Part shown: one piece after another, positions 9,083 through 18,794 of the stretch | Layout: each line of letters opens with the position of its first letter | Position numbering within the stretch: position 1 is the stretch's first letter | Assembly: GCA_963823095.1 (NCBI GenBank) | Contig: CAWGKI010000001.1 | Span: 558,001 to 622,000 of the forward strand | Direction: 5' to 3' | Source: CAIVVT01 sp963823095 | Lineage (GTDB): Bacteria > Acidobacteriota > Terriglobia > Bryobacterales > Bryobacteraceae | Length of the DNA: 64,000 bases | Made by a program: the position numbers and the translations under genes | The notes under the pieces: generated by a model | Told to the model about the DNA's origin: nothing | Seen by the model: only the letters and a program-made list of their open reading frames with translations | Databases searched by the model: none

Positions 9083-9436
9083 TTCCGCGCCGCCGATCTC
9101 TCCATGACCGGCAAACCGTTCATTCCCAAAGGATGAAAATCGTCGCCTATCCCCTGGCACCGAACCGCGAACTAAGAGAGCGGCCATCGCGCTCTCGACC
9201 ACCTTCAGCACCGAGCCCCGAACGAAGGAGGGGTCCCCCGGAAATTTCCTCCGCTTCGCGGTCCTCTTCGGCGCCGCGCCTCCGATGATTTCACCCGGCG
9301 CCGAGGCCGCTTCCACAGGACCCCTCTCTTCGTTCGGGGCTCGCCGGTTTTTCGTTGTGTGCGGCGACCGCATCGATGTCCGCGTTGCATTCGAGGTGCT
9401 CGGAGACTGACGTGTCATTTTCATGATTGGGGGGAG
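9083..9436. repeat. Composite copy of the large hairpin repeat, copy C
   Basis: A forward left half (9083-9184, with GCCGATCTCTCCATGACCGG and an arm ending AGAGAGCGGCC) is joined to a reverse full unit. In the reverse unit the arms at 9208-9238 and about 9317-9346 pair, and the module with GTCCGCGTTGCATTCGAGG lies to the right. Bases 8950-9706 hold no gene other than this element. Confidence 0.7.
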
Positions 9437-9706
9437 GGTCGCGGTCATCGAGATATGCTGGCGATGACTCCATGCCACATGCCGCGGAATCGACATCCGA
9501 ATCTTCTGAGCATCCGCCCATTCGCCTTTCCCAACAACAATCGGGAAATCCGCTCCATCGGCCGCGTGTTGGATTTTCAGACTAGGAATTCTACAAACCC
9601 TACACCGAGCTCCTCCGAAGCGCTGATAAGTCCTTTGTTTGCAATGCATGGACTTTGGTCTCCGGCTTGCACTTCACGTCCGGCGGAATACTGCCGGGAG
9701 GTGCCC

Positions 9707-10022
9707 ATGTTTGGTTTGAATTGGAACGATCCGCAGACCGCTTTGGTTGAACATCGTCAACCTGAGCCTCGGTATCGTGACCTTAGTCTGCGTCGCGGCC
9801 ATCGGCTATGCCGTGCTGCAGGATGTGCGGGAACGAGCGCGGAAACGGGCCAGCGCCAGAGTGACCGATCAAGAAGTCGCCGACCTCGTTGGTTCCTTCG
9901 GCGGCCATGCGTTTGAAATGCCGGGCCTGGGGATGACCATGGCCGACGGCGGCGAGCCGATCGACAAGCCCGCCCAGAGTCCGAAGAAGGCATCGAAGAC
10001 GCCTCGCAAGACCGGTAAGTGA
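9707..10022 (+). CDS. Small single-pass membrane subunit of the redox operon (one frame break)
   Basis: The ATG at 9707 has a strong GGGAGG ribosome site and reads MFGLNWNDPQT. At about 9740 one extra base moves the reading into the next frame, which continues LWLNIVNLSLGIVTLVCVAAIGYAVLQDV, a clear membrane helix, then a charged tail ending PKKASKTPRKTGK. The joined product is about 105 aa. Its stop overlaps the start of the Cys-rich GcvH-like gene (GTGA), which makes it the first gene of the Qrc-like operon. A role as a small anchor or assembly subunit is inferred from position only; I do not recognise a named family. Confidence 0.65.
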
Positions 10023-10969
10023 GGTCTCTGGACGAAGTCGCCATGCTCTGCCCTTTCCTTAGCGAATCGCAGGTCCGCTCGTGCCGGCTGGCATCCGTCC
10101 GGAAGCTGATTCCGCACGCCGCGCTGACCGCCGCGGAACGCTGCTCTACCGCTCAGTACGCCGAATGCCCGGCGTTCCGCGAGCTCAAGCAGGGCGATGG
10201 ACTGGTGTTGGCGACGTGCCCATACCTGCAAGAATCGCTCATGCAGTTTTGCTCGGCCGCGCCAGTCACGCGCTTCGTGCCCTGGAGTGAAGCTTCGGTC
10301 TCCAAGTGTGGGAGCGGGGCTTTCCATTATTGCGATCTGTACCTCGACATGACCGAGACCAGCTCGCACAGGACTACGCCGCCAGGCTCGGAAGACAGCG
10401 TGCCCGTCCTAACTTCTCTGCATTATTCGGCCAATCACATGTGGCTGGATCGCTCCGAGGACGGGCTGTGCCACATCGGCATCGACGCGCTTTTCTCTCG
10501 TTTGCTGGGCCAGGTGGAGCGGGTGGACTTCCTGACTCTTCCAGGCGGGGGGCCGGGCGGAGGCAAACGCACGCCTTCGGCAGTGCTGCGGGCCGGCGGG
10601 CGAGATTGGCAGGTAGTCTTCCCACGCGAGATGAACATCACCGCTTGCAACCTCATGCTTCGTACCGGTCCGTCTCGTCTTTCGACGGACCCTTACGGGC
10701 GAGGCTGGATGTTCGCCGGAACGGACGTGGACCTCTCCGATCTGATCACCGGCGAGCAGGCCGCGAGTTGGATGCAGACCGACACGCGCCGGCTGAATGA
10801 GTTCGTGCAGGAACGCAGCGGCTGCTGCGCCGACGGGGGCCTGATCGATCCCGGTTTGCTCGCTACTCTTCGCCGGGAAAACGCGCTGGTCCTTTTTAGC
10901 GACTTCCTGTCCCCAGCGGCTGGCGCCGTGCGCCCACGGCCGCGGACGGATGTCAGGAACGGGGAATGA
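10019..10969 (+). CDS. Cys-rich protein with a degenerate GcvH-like domain
   Basis: 316 aa. The N-terminus holds two tandem four-cysteine units with nearly the same spacing: C11-x10-C22-x19-C42-x7-C50 and C67-x10-C78-x18-C97-x7-C105. They look like an internal duplication that could bind metal or Fe-S clusters. Residues from about 140 (SANHMWLDRSEDGLCHIGIDALFSRLLGQV) match the glycine-cleavage H-protein fold, and a YGRGWMF element matches its C-terminal GxGWLF. The position of the lipoyl lysine appears to be glycine, so lipoylation is unlikely. No signal peptide is visible. The gene overlaps both neighbours (GTGA, ATGA), so it is a translationally coupled part of the redox operon. Function unknown; perhaps an assembly factor or peripheral subunit. 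Confidence 0.75.
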   Translation: MRSLDEVAMLCPFLSESQVRSCRLASVRKLIPHAALTAAERCSTAQYAECPAFRELKQGDGLVLATCPYLQESLMQFCSAAPVTRFVPWSEASVSKCGSGAFHYCDLYLDMTETSSHRTTPPGSEDSVPVLTSLHYSANHMWLDRSEDGLCHIGIDALFSRLLGQVERVDFLTLPGGGPGGGKRTPSAVLRAGGRDWQVVFPREMNITACNLMLRTGPSRLSTDPYGRGWMFAGTDVDLSDLITGEQAASWMQTDTRRLNEFVQERSGCCADGGLIDPGLLATLRRENALVLFSDFLSPAAGAVRPRPRTDVRNGE

Positions 10970-11535
10970 ACATGATTCGTGGACTGATCCTTTTTGCCGC
11001 CGGAGCCGCGCTCGCTTCCACCGCGGGATGGATGGGCGGATCGCGGCTGCTCTACCGGCAGCAGTCGCAGCCTGTTGCCTTCAGTCACAAGGTTCACAAC
11101 GAAAAGGGCGGAATGGCTTGCACAGACTGCCACAGCCTGCGGGCGGACGGCAGCTTCACGGGCATTCCCACCATCGCGAAATGCGCCGAGTGCCATGCCG
11201 CGCCGATGGGTGAAACCAAGGAAGAGGCGGAGTTCATCGCCAAGTACGTCACGCCCAACGTCGAGCCGCAATGGCTGGTCTATGCGCGGCAGCCCGACAA
11301 CGCCTGGTTCCCGCACGGCGCGCACTTGCAGCGCGCCAAAATCGCGTGCGAGCAATGCCACGGCGGACAGGGCAAGTCCGACAAGCTCCCGCTGTTCGAA
11401 GTGAACCGCATCAGCGGTTACAGCCGCGACGTCATGGGGCGGCCGGGCAAGAACAGCGGCATGCGCATGGACAATTGCGTTCACTGCCATGAGCAGCGCG
11501 GCCTGCGCCACGCCTGTCTCGATTGCCATAAGTGA
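10966..11535 (+). CDS. Membrane-anchored pentaheme cytochrome c (QrcA-like)
   Basis: 189 aa with an uncleaved N-terminal anchor (IRGLILFAAGAALASTAGW) and five CxxCH heme motifs at C52, C73, C128, C171 and C184, plus extra histidines (VAFSHKVH, FPHGAH) in class III/c7 style positions. The YRQQSQPVAFSHKVH stretch is typical of multiheme subunits of Qrc and alternative-complex-III-like enzymes. Qrc's cytochrome is described as hexaheme; only five motifs are seen here. It should face the periplasm and exchange electrons with soluble c-type cytochromes. The gene overlaps the preceding gene by ATGA and precedes the molybdopterin-like subunit. Confidence 0.88.
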   Translation: MNMIRGLILFAAGAALASTAGWMGGSRLLYRQQSQPVAFSHKVHNEKGGMACTDCHSLRADGSFTGIPTIAKCAECHAAPMGETKEEAEFIAKYVTPNVEPQWLVYARQPDNAWFPHGAHLQRAKIACEQCHGGQGKSDKLPLFEVNRISGYSRDVMGRPGKNSGMRMDNCVHCHEQRGLRHACLDCHK

Positions 11536-11545
11536 GGAGCACGCA

Positions 11546-11602
11546 ATGAGCAATCGAGCTACGACCACCAACCAATTCCTGCACCCCAGAAAGGCCTCAT
11601 AA
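11546..11602 (+). CDS. Possible 18-codon leader or spacer ORF
   Basis: Between the cytochrome and the next subunit an ATG with a good ribosome site (GAGGAGC) opens 18 codons, MSNRATTTNQFLHPRKAS, ending 2 bp before the next ATG. It may be translated and coupled to the next gene, or may be the remains of a frame-shifted N-terminus. Too short to judge. Confidence 0.25.
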   Translation: MSNRATTTNQFLHPRKAS

Positions 11603-11604
11603 CC

Positions 11605-13511
11605 ATGGCCCACCTACGCAGAGAGTTTCTGATTTTTGCCGGCGGCGCGGGAGCCGGACTGGCCCTCTCGCCGCTGCCATGGCGTCTGGTCGGCGACACG
11701 GCGCTGTGGAGCCAGAACTGGTCCTGGATTCCCAAGACGCCGCGCGGTGAGATCTCCTACAAACCGACTTCTTGCGAACTCTGCTCCGCCGGCTGCGCGG
11801 TGCGCGCACGCCTGGTCGGAACGCAACCCGTCAGCCTGTGGGCCGCTCCACAGGGGGACAAGACCGAGCCGCTATGCCCTGCCGGACTGTGCGGACACCA
11901 CCTCGCGTTTCATCCCTCACGCCTGCGGACGACGATGCACGGCGCAAGGAAGTGCGGAGCGAGCGAAGCATTCGACGCCGCGTCGAAAGCAATCGGACAA
12001 GGCTCGGTGGCCGTGCTCGATCTGCGTCCTGGCCGGACCGCTTCCCTGCTCTACCGCAAGCATCTGGCGAAACTCGGCGGGAGTTACGTGACCGTCACGC
12101 CCACGCTTGGGCCAACGCTTCAGACCATCGCCGACTCGCTGCAGAGTCCGGCTGTGCCGGCCTTCGATCTGGACAACGCGGGCATCCTGCTGAGCATCGG
12201 CACGCCAGTGCTGGAAGCCTGGGGCGCGCCGGGCAAGATGCTCAATCCCGGTCGCAAGTTCCGCTTGTGGCATGCCGAAGCGCTGGAGTCGAACACGGCC
12301 ATTGCCGCGGACCGTTGGTTCCAAATTAGAGCCAACTCGGAAACGGCCTTCGCCGCCGGACTGGTCGCCGCCATCGACGGAGACCAGGCCACGTTGCGCA
12401 AGGCCGCGGAACTGACGGGAATCGGCGAGCAAGAGTTGAATGACGCCGCTCGGCAGCTAGTGAAACAGCAGGCTGTCGCGGTGGCGGATATCCATCCCGT
12501 CCTCGGCCCGCCTGCTCAGGAAACGCTGCGCGCCGTGGCCTGTTTGAACGCTCGTTTGCAGGCCATCGGACGCAAGGGCGGCATCGTCGGCCGCAGGGAA
12601 ACGCCGATGCCCAAATCGTGGGGACCGCTCGCTTCGGAAACGCTCCTCAGCGCCGTGCCCGACGGCTCGTTGCATTTCCTCTTCATCGACGACGCGACGC
12701 CCGGCGCTCCGCTGCCCTGGAAGATGATTGCCTCCAAGCTCGCCCCCGGTGCTCTGGTCGTTGCGGCTTCCTGGTCGGCGAGTGGCCTGGCCCGGCAATC
12801 CACCTACGCGCTACCGGCCGTCTCCTACCTCGAAGGACTGCACGACGTCCCGGTTTCCCCGACTCCGCCTCGGCGCGCTTCGCTCTGTCGTTGCCGATCG
12901 TGGAGCCTGCCGCAGGCGCCATCGAACCCGTGGAGTGGTTTGGAAGCCTGGCCGGTGACAAGACGAAGCTTGCGGACCGGTTGAAGGAACGCGCGGTCGC
13001 AATTCAAGAAGCCCGGCGCGGTGAGATGCGCTCCGCTGCAGGAGAAGCCACCGCCGCTGCCACGCTCAAGACCGCGGATGACTTCTGGACCGCCCTCACC
13101 GCCGGCTCGCGCTGGCACGACGATCCGACGCCACTGCCATTGCAGGCGAAAGCTACGCCGCAACCGCCATTCGGCCTTGACGCCGCCCCGGCTGAATTGT
13201 CGCTCGTGCCGGCCGCCTGGATGGGAGCGGACGTTTCGCCGATGATGACGAAGCTCTGGGTGGAATCCGATCTGAAGCCGCGCATGCAGCAGGTCTTCCT
13301 GCATCCCGATACCGCGAAACGGCTGGCTCTCGAACATGGCGCGCGCGCCCGCATCGTAAGCTCCTGCGGCGAATGCCAGGCCGAGGTTTCGATCGACGGC
13401 TCCGTGCAGCCGGGCGTGCTGCGCATGGCTGCGGGCCAGGCCTGGTTCACACTTTGTGAAACGAAAGACGGGGCCTGGCGGGCCGAAGCGCGCAAGGTGG
13501 TGAAGGCATGA
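11605..13511 (+). CDS. Molybdopterin-oxidoreductase-like subunit (QrcB-like; one frame break)
   Basis: It begins with a twin-arginine signal (HLRREFLIFAGGAGAGLAL) and then a [4Fe-4S] motif C57-x2-C60-x3-C64-x26-C91, as in the CISM superfamily. The domains that follow are much shorter than in true molybdoenzymes: about 635 aa joined, against 750-1000. No recognisable molybdenum ligand was seen, in line with the cofactor-free QrcB or ActB1 subunits. A missing C in the run at 12857-12860 shifts the frame. The second frame carries the C-terminal MopB beta-barrel domain (VFLHPDTAKRLALEHGARARIVS) to 13511, overlapping the Fe-S gene by ATGA. Probably a structural, electron-relaying periplasmic subunit. 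Confidence 0.8.
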
Positions 13512-14266
13512 TCGCGCAGAAGAGCAAAACGAAAAACGCACGCTACGGTATGGTGGTCGACGTCGACCGCTGCACCGGCTGCGGCGCCTGTATGATCGCC
13601 TGCGCGGTGGAGAACAACGTGCCCCCGGCCGCTCCCACGGCGAACGACCGCACCGGCATCACACCGATGCGCGTCGTGCGCTACGAGCACGCCGGACGCA
13701 CGGCCTTCGTCCCCATGATGTGCCAGCAGTGCGAAGAGGAGACGCCCTGCGTCGCCGTTTGCCCGCAGAATGCCGTCGAACTGGATCCGGCTACCGGGAT
13801 CGTCGGCCAGATTCCCCAACGCTGCCTGGGCTGCCGGTACTGCATGGCGGCTTGCCCCTATCACGCCCGCTACTTCAACTGGGGCGACCCGCAGTGGCCC
13901 GCGGGCATGGAAAAGACCCTGAATCCCTCGGTGGCGCCGCGCATGCGGGGCGTCGTCGAGAAGTGCAACTTCTGCCACGGCCGCTGGCATGAAGCGAAGG
14001 AACTCGCCGCGTCGAAAAACGAATCGGGACCCGTCGCCTACACCCCGGCGTGCGTCGAGGCCTGCCCGTCCCGCGCCATTTCGTTCGGCGACCTGAACGA
14101 CGCCGCAAGCCCCGTCAACACCCTCGCCAAACAACAGGACGCGTTCCGGCTGCTCGATTCCATCGGCACGGAGCCGAAGGTTTATTACCGCTCGCGCCGC
14201 GACTGGGTGCGGGCAGCGTCCGGGCAAGAAGCCGCAGGGAACGCCAAGGAGACTCATCGTGGCTAG
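13508..14266 (+). CDS. Four-cluster Fe-S subunit (QrcC/NrfC-like)
   Basis: 252 aa with the cysteine pattern of dicluster-pair ferredoxin subunits: CTGCGACMIAC, CQQCEEETPCVAVCP, CLGCRYCMAACPY and CNFC...CVEACP, enough for four cubane clusters. It carries no signal peptide and would be exported by hitchhiking with the Tat-signal subunit. As in other CISM complexes it should wire electrons between the molybdopterin-like subunit, the cytochrome and the quinone-interacting NrfD subunit. It overlaps the preceding gene (ATGA) and the next one (GTG at 14259 inside its last codons). Full length and intact. Confidence 0.92.
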   Translation: MIAQKSKTKNARYGMVVDVDRCTGCGACMIACAVENNVPPAAPTANDRTGITPMRVVRYEHAGRTAFVPMMCQQCEEETPCVAVCPQNAVELDPATGIVGQIPQRCLGCRYCMAACPYHARYFNWGDPQWPAGMEKTLNPSVAPRMRGVVEKCNFCHGRWHEAKELAASKNESGPVAYTPACVEACPSRAISFGDLNDAASPVNTLAKQQDAFRLLDSIGTEPKVYYRSRRDWVRAASGQEAAGNAKETHRG

Positions 14267-15567
14267 CTCGACTCTCACCCTCGCCGGAAGCAAACCGGCA
14301 GCCGACCAGGATCTGATCCTGCGCGGCCTGAAGCGCTGCACGCTCTCGAAGTTCTATGCTCTGGGTCGCGCCCTGGGCCCTGCTGCTGGTCTTCGGACTG
14401 TATGCCGCGTTCCTTTGCCTGTCCCTCGGCTTGAACCAGACCAACATGGACAACCGCTTCGCCTTCGGGTTGTGGATCTTCCTCGACCTGACGGTGATCG
14501 CGCTCGGCGCCGGAGCCTTCTTCACGGGCTTTCTGCTTTACATCCTGCGCATCAAGGAACTGCGCGCGGTGATCCAGAGCGCCGTGGTGATCGGCCTGGT
14601 CTGCTACAGCGGCGCGATGTGCGCGCTCGGCGTGGATGTTGGCCAACCTCTGCGTTTCTGGTACACCTTCTGGTATCCCAACGTCCATTCGATGCTCACC
14701 GAAGTGACGTTCTGCATCACCTGCTACCTCACCGTGCTGATGATCGAGTACCTGCCGCAAGTGCTCAAGAATCGCAAGTTGCGGCAGGCGCCTGGAGCAA
14801 TGGTGTTCGAGTTCCAGTTGCACCATCTGATGTACGTCTTCGCCGGCGTGGGCACGTTCCTGTCGTTCTTCCACCAGGGTTCGCTGGGTGGACTGTTCGG
14901 CGTGCTGCGCGGCCGTCCATTCGCTTTCCGCGACGGGTTCGCAATCTGGCCTTCGACGTTCTTCCTGTTTGTCCTCTCGGCCGCCGCTGTCGGACCGAGC
15001 TTCATCGCGCTGACCTCCGGCCTGGTCGAGAAGATCACGAAGAAGCGGCTGGTCGCGGCGAACGTCTACGACAAGCTCGGCGCGATCTCGGGCCGTCTGC
15101 TGGTTATCTACATCCTCTTGAAGTCCGTCGACACGCTGATCTGGGTGAACCAGACTTCGCCCTCGCACGGCTTCCCGGCGCACCGCTTCTACCAGTGGAG
15201 TCCGTTCGGAACGTGGATGCTGCTGGCCGAGATCGTTCTCTTCGGACTGGTTCCGGCGTTGATCCTTCTGCGGCCTGAGCTGCGGGCAAAACGGGCATGG
15301 CTGATGAGCGCCGCCGCGCTGGCCTGTGCGGGCGTGGCCCTGAACCGCTTCGTGCTCACCATTCAGACTCTGGCCGTGCCGACGCTGCCCTTCGACAAGT
15401 TCCTGAACTACTGGCCGAGCTGGCAGGAGTTCGGAACGTTCGGCGCCGTGGTCGCCTTCGGCGTGCTGGTCTATTCGTTCTCGTTCCGATATCTCGCTTT
15501 ATTCCCGCAGGAGCGCGATCTGGCCTCTTCCAGCGACGCTCGCGAGCGCAACTCGCATAGGAGCTAA
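14259..15567 (+). CDS. NrfD/PsrC-type quinone-interacting membrane subunit (QrcD-like; one frame break)
   Basis: A GTG start with ribosome site AAGGAGA gives MASSTLTLAG...LKRCTLSKFY. One extra base near 14355 then shifts to a frame that starts with LWVAPWALLLVFGLYAAFL and contains about ten membrane helices to 15567. The joined protein of about 435 aa matches the NrfD superfamily in size and profile. It should oxidise or reduce menaquinol at the membrane and pass electrons to the Fe-S subunit. Start overlap with the Fe-S gene and a 2-bp gap to the next gene support one operon. Confidence 0.85.
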
Positions 15568-15569
15568 CG

Positions 15570-16412
15570 ATGTTTCCATGGAATTACGGCTTCGCTCTGG
15601 ACAAGGGCCACATCATTTTCCTCGGCCTCTTCTATACGGTCGTGCTGGTCGTGCTTTCGACGCTGGCCATGGTTGCGTGGCGCACTTACCGGGCCTTCCG
15701 GGAGAAGCGCGCCGCCGGGATCGTCTGGCATAGCAACTTTGAGGATCTGCCGCGCTCCGAGCGGGCCTGCCGGCACGCCTTCACTGGCGAGATGCAGGGC
15801 CGCGTGTGCGAACTCGGCTTCAATTGCGGCGAATGCGAAACGCACGGCAAGCTGGTCGCATCGCTCGCCGTCAAGGAAGCGGCGCCGGCATTGATGCCGG
15901 ATGTCTTTGACGATTCGCTCGGCGTGACCATCCCGCTCGACCGCTACTACCATCGCGGCCACACCTGGTTGAAGCCGGAGGCCGATGGCACCTGCACCAT
16001 GGGTCTGGACGAGATCGCCCGCCGCGTCGCCGCCAATCCAGAACGCACGGAACTCCCCGCCGTGGGGACGCAACTTTCCGCGCAGGGCGCCGCATGGAGC
16101 ATGCGCGTGCACGGCGCCGATGTACGCGTGATGTCTCCCATCGACGGAGAAGTGGTGGAATCCGGAAATGGCGAAAAAGGGTGGTATTTGCGCATCAAAC
16201 CCGCTCAAAACGCGAGTTTTTGCCATCTTTTGCGAGGCCGCGAGGTTGTCCGCTGGATGACGCGCGAGATGGAGCGTGTCCAACTGATGGTCTCCGAATC
16301 GGCCGCTATCCCCGCACTCGCCGACGGCGGCGTGCCCGTGGACGACTTCGCCGCCGCCTGCCCGCAAGCGGACTGGCGCAGCATCAGCGGCGCGATGTTC
16401 CTGGAGAACTGA
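15570..16412 (+). CDS. Membrane-anchored Cys-rich GcvH-like protein
   Basis: 280 aa. A membrane helix at about residues 15-36 is followed by a cysteine/histidine cluster C67-x-H69, C80-x5-C86-x2-C89-x2-H92. A GcvH-like domain follows from about 126 (YYHRGHTWLKPEADGTCTMG) with the SPIDGEVVESG turn and the GWYLRIKPA end. At the place of the lipoyl lysine (8 before the P of the SP turn) there is glycine, so it is probably not lipoylated. It closes the redox operon, as a similar domain opens it. A single-helix anchored accessory or redox-relay subunit is an inference; I know of no characterised counterpart. Confidence 0.78.
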   Translation: MFPWNYGFALDKGHIIFLGLFYTVVLVVLSTLAMVAWRTYRAFREKRAAGIVWHSNFEDLPRSERACRHAFTGEMQGRVCELGFNCGECETHGKLVASLAVKEAAPALMPDVFDDSLGVTIPLDRYYHRGHTWLKPEADGTCTMGLDEIARRVAANPERTELPAVGTQLSAQGAAWSMRVHGADVRVMSPIDGEVVESGNGEKGWYLRIKPAQNASFCHLLRGREVVRWMTREMERVQLMVSESAAIPALADGGVPVDDFAAACPQADWRSISGAMFLEN

Positions 16413-16422
16413 CCCGCTTCTG

Positions 16423-16518
16423 TGTGGCGCACGATTTATCGTGCAGCGTCGACACTCTTGTCGACGTCTGGATTATGCCGGCAGGAGTGCCGGCACTGCA
16501 CGCTAAAGCGTGCGCCAT
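16423..16518. repeat. Multi-hairpin repeat, diverged copy
   Basis: Ends pair (TGTGGCGCACG against CGTGCGCCATA). Two inner stems, GTCGACACTCTTGTCGAC and GCCGGCAGGAGTGCCGGC, take the place of the GGCGAGAT... and GGTGGCAT... stems of the sister copies at 18.5, 28.2 and 59.7 kb. It sits between two convergent genes. Confidence 0.7.
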
Positions 16519-16527
16519 AACGACTAT

Positions 16528-18476
16528 TCACTCGCCCTTTAATCGCTCCTGCAGGGTCTTGACGGGAATCGAGAGCATTCTTCCCGACGGCTTTCCATTG
16601 CGATAGGCAATGGCTTTGACCAGGTCCGCGTCGCCCGGAATCACGAGCGGCGATCCGGGATACTTCGCGGCGAAGGCGTCGGGATTCGTACCGTCGAAGG
16701 TGTAGTAGATGTCGCCGGCGATCTCGGTGCTCATGCGCAGGACCATCTGGGACGCGGCGTTCTTTTCCGGCGTGATCGCCACATCGTAGACCGAGCGGGC
16801 GTAGTTCATTCCGGCTGCGTCCAGGCGCTCAAAATGCGCCTCCATGCGCGGCACGAAGCCGTCCCAGTTGCGGGCTTCTTTCTTCGACCAGAAAGTCTCG
16901 GACAGTGCGAGAACCCGCGGCCATGTCATGTACTCGGCGTGGCGCATGGTCGGTACAGACTCCGTCCAAAGATTGGCCTGGCCACCGAGGATGTAGGCCG
17001 GGTCGACGCCCTCGGGAATGGGCTCGAACTGGTACGCCTTGCTCACGGTCAAATAGCCGAAGGTGCGCGGTTCGAGCAGCGGATCGCCCTGGTAGTAATC
17101 CAGATACGAGAATCCCACCGGCGACATCACGACCTTGTGCTTCTGCTTGGCGGCGGCGATGCCGCCTTCGAATCCGCGCCAGCTCATCACCGTCGCGTTG
17201 GGCGCGAGGCCGCCTTCGAGAATCTCGTCCCAGCCGATCAGGTGCTTGCCCTTCGACTCGACGATCTTCTCGGCGCGCCGGATGAGGTAGCTCTGCAGCT
17301 CTTCTTCATTGGCCAGATGCTCGTCCTTCATCCGCTTCTGGCACTTCGGGCAGGCGTGCCAGAACGTCTTGAGGCACTCGTCGCCGCCGACGTGGATGTA
17401 CTCGGAGGGGAACAGCGCGGCAACTTCGGTCAACACTTTGTCGAGGTATTCGAAGGTCTGTTCGTTGCCGGGGCAAAGGTTGTTGTCAGTCTTGCCGTAG
17501 AACGCCGTGCCGGGATCGACGTGGAAAGGGCCGCCGGTGCAGGAGAGTTCGGGGTAGGAGGCCAGCGCGGCCAGCGAGTGCCCGGGCATTTCGATTTCGG
17601 GCAGCACGGTGATGAAACGGTCCTTGGCGTATGCAATCACTTCGCGGATGTCGTCCTGCGTGTAGAAACCGCCCTCGGTCGCGGGTTCGCCTTCGCGCGG
17701 AGCCTCGCGAGTGTCCCATCTGGCCAGGCGCGGAACGCGCCACGCGCCCACTTTGGTGAGCTGCGGCAGGCTCTTGATCTCGATGCGCCAGCCGTTGTCG
17801 TCGGTGAGATGCCAATGGAACACGTTCAGCTTGTAGCGGGCCATCTCGTCGAGATAGCGTTCGACGTCCTGCTTGCCGAAGAAGTGGCGGCTGACGTCAA
17901 GCATTAAGCCGCGCCAGGCGAAGCGCGGGTAGTCGATGATCTGCACGCAGGGGGCGGTCCAGGTGGCCGAGTCTTGTGGGTGCTGGCGATCTGCGGCGGG
18001 AAGAGTTGCAGCAGCGTCTGCGCGCCATAGAACAGTCCCGGCGGGCGCGAGCGCCTGAATGCTCGCCACCCCCGGCGCCATCTTCAACTCATAACCTTCG
18101 GGCTGACCGGCCGCCTTGCCGGGAACCAGCGAGAGAACGATCCAGCCGCCGGCGGTGGAGTCCGGGACGTCCGGCTGCAATCTTGAGCTGAAAGCCAGTG
18201 GGCGTCTCCAGCGCCTTCTGCAGGTATTCCCCGATGCGGCGCACCTCCGGGGTATCCACTGGCAGCACGATGGTTGTGGCCGAGCTCAATTTGAAGACGC
18301 CCGGGACCGGTTTGCAGGGAAACCGGTTGAGGAATCAAATGGATCCCCGCCGCGGGCCGGGAAACCGGCTTGGATGTTGCGCGCTTCGCCGCTTTGTGCC
18401 TCGTCGCGGCGGGACGCGTCATAGCAGGCACTGTCGATAGAAGGAGTATGGCCAGACAACCAGCAAGCTTTCTCAT
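16528..18476 (-). CDS. GH20 beta-N-acetylhexosaminidase (several frame breaks)
   Basis: Exported glycosidase with a signal peptide (MRKLAGCLAILLLSTVPAM) and a GH20b N-terminal domain in broken frames. The (beta/alpha)8 catalytic domain is intact: YPRFAWRGLMLDVSRHF, NVFHWHLTDDNGWRIEIK and the catalytic Asp-Glu pair in HVGGDECLKTFW. Frames change near 18290 and 18170 (one extra base each). Between about 18025 and 17965 the expected GLFYGAQTLLQLFP motif is found in an alternative frame, which means two further compensating indels. Joined, it is about 650 aa, normal for GH20 enzymes that release terminal GlcNAc from chitin or peptidoglycan fragments. The breaks cluster in the N-terminal half; sequence error is likely but real decay cannot be excluded. 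Confidence 0.85.
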
Positions 18477-18540
18477 GATCGCCAGCTATCATATACCCAC
18501 GACGGATCGGACGGGTGACGGACTCGCAAGACTGGCGGAC

Positions 18541-18640
18541 TGTGGCGTACGCAATTAGCGTGCCGTGGCGAGATTCATCTCAGACATCCGGCCATTGTCG
18601 GCATGAATGCCGCCACGGCACGCTAAAGCGTGCGCCACAA
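18541..18640. repeat. Multi-hairpin repeat
   Basis: About 100 bp between divergent genes. Ends pair (TGTGGCGTACGC against GCGTGCGCCACA), with two inner stems (GGCGAGATTCATCTC and GGCATGAATGCC). Same family as 16423-16518, 28161-28258 and 59716-59813. Confidence 0.8.
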
Positions 18641-18794
18641 AGCGTGCGCAACAAGGATCGCAAGATGGCGCGACTATCCCTCCACCTGAATCCGCAGCTT
18701 CCGTGAACCTTTGGATCTGGTTTACCGTTATCTCAGAAGACCCCATTCCCAAACGCACGTGCTGCCGGATTCCGGGAATCGGTCAGGAGAACGT

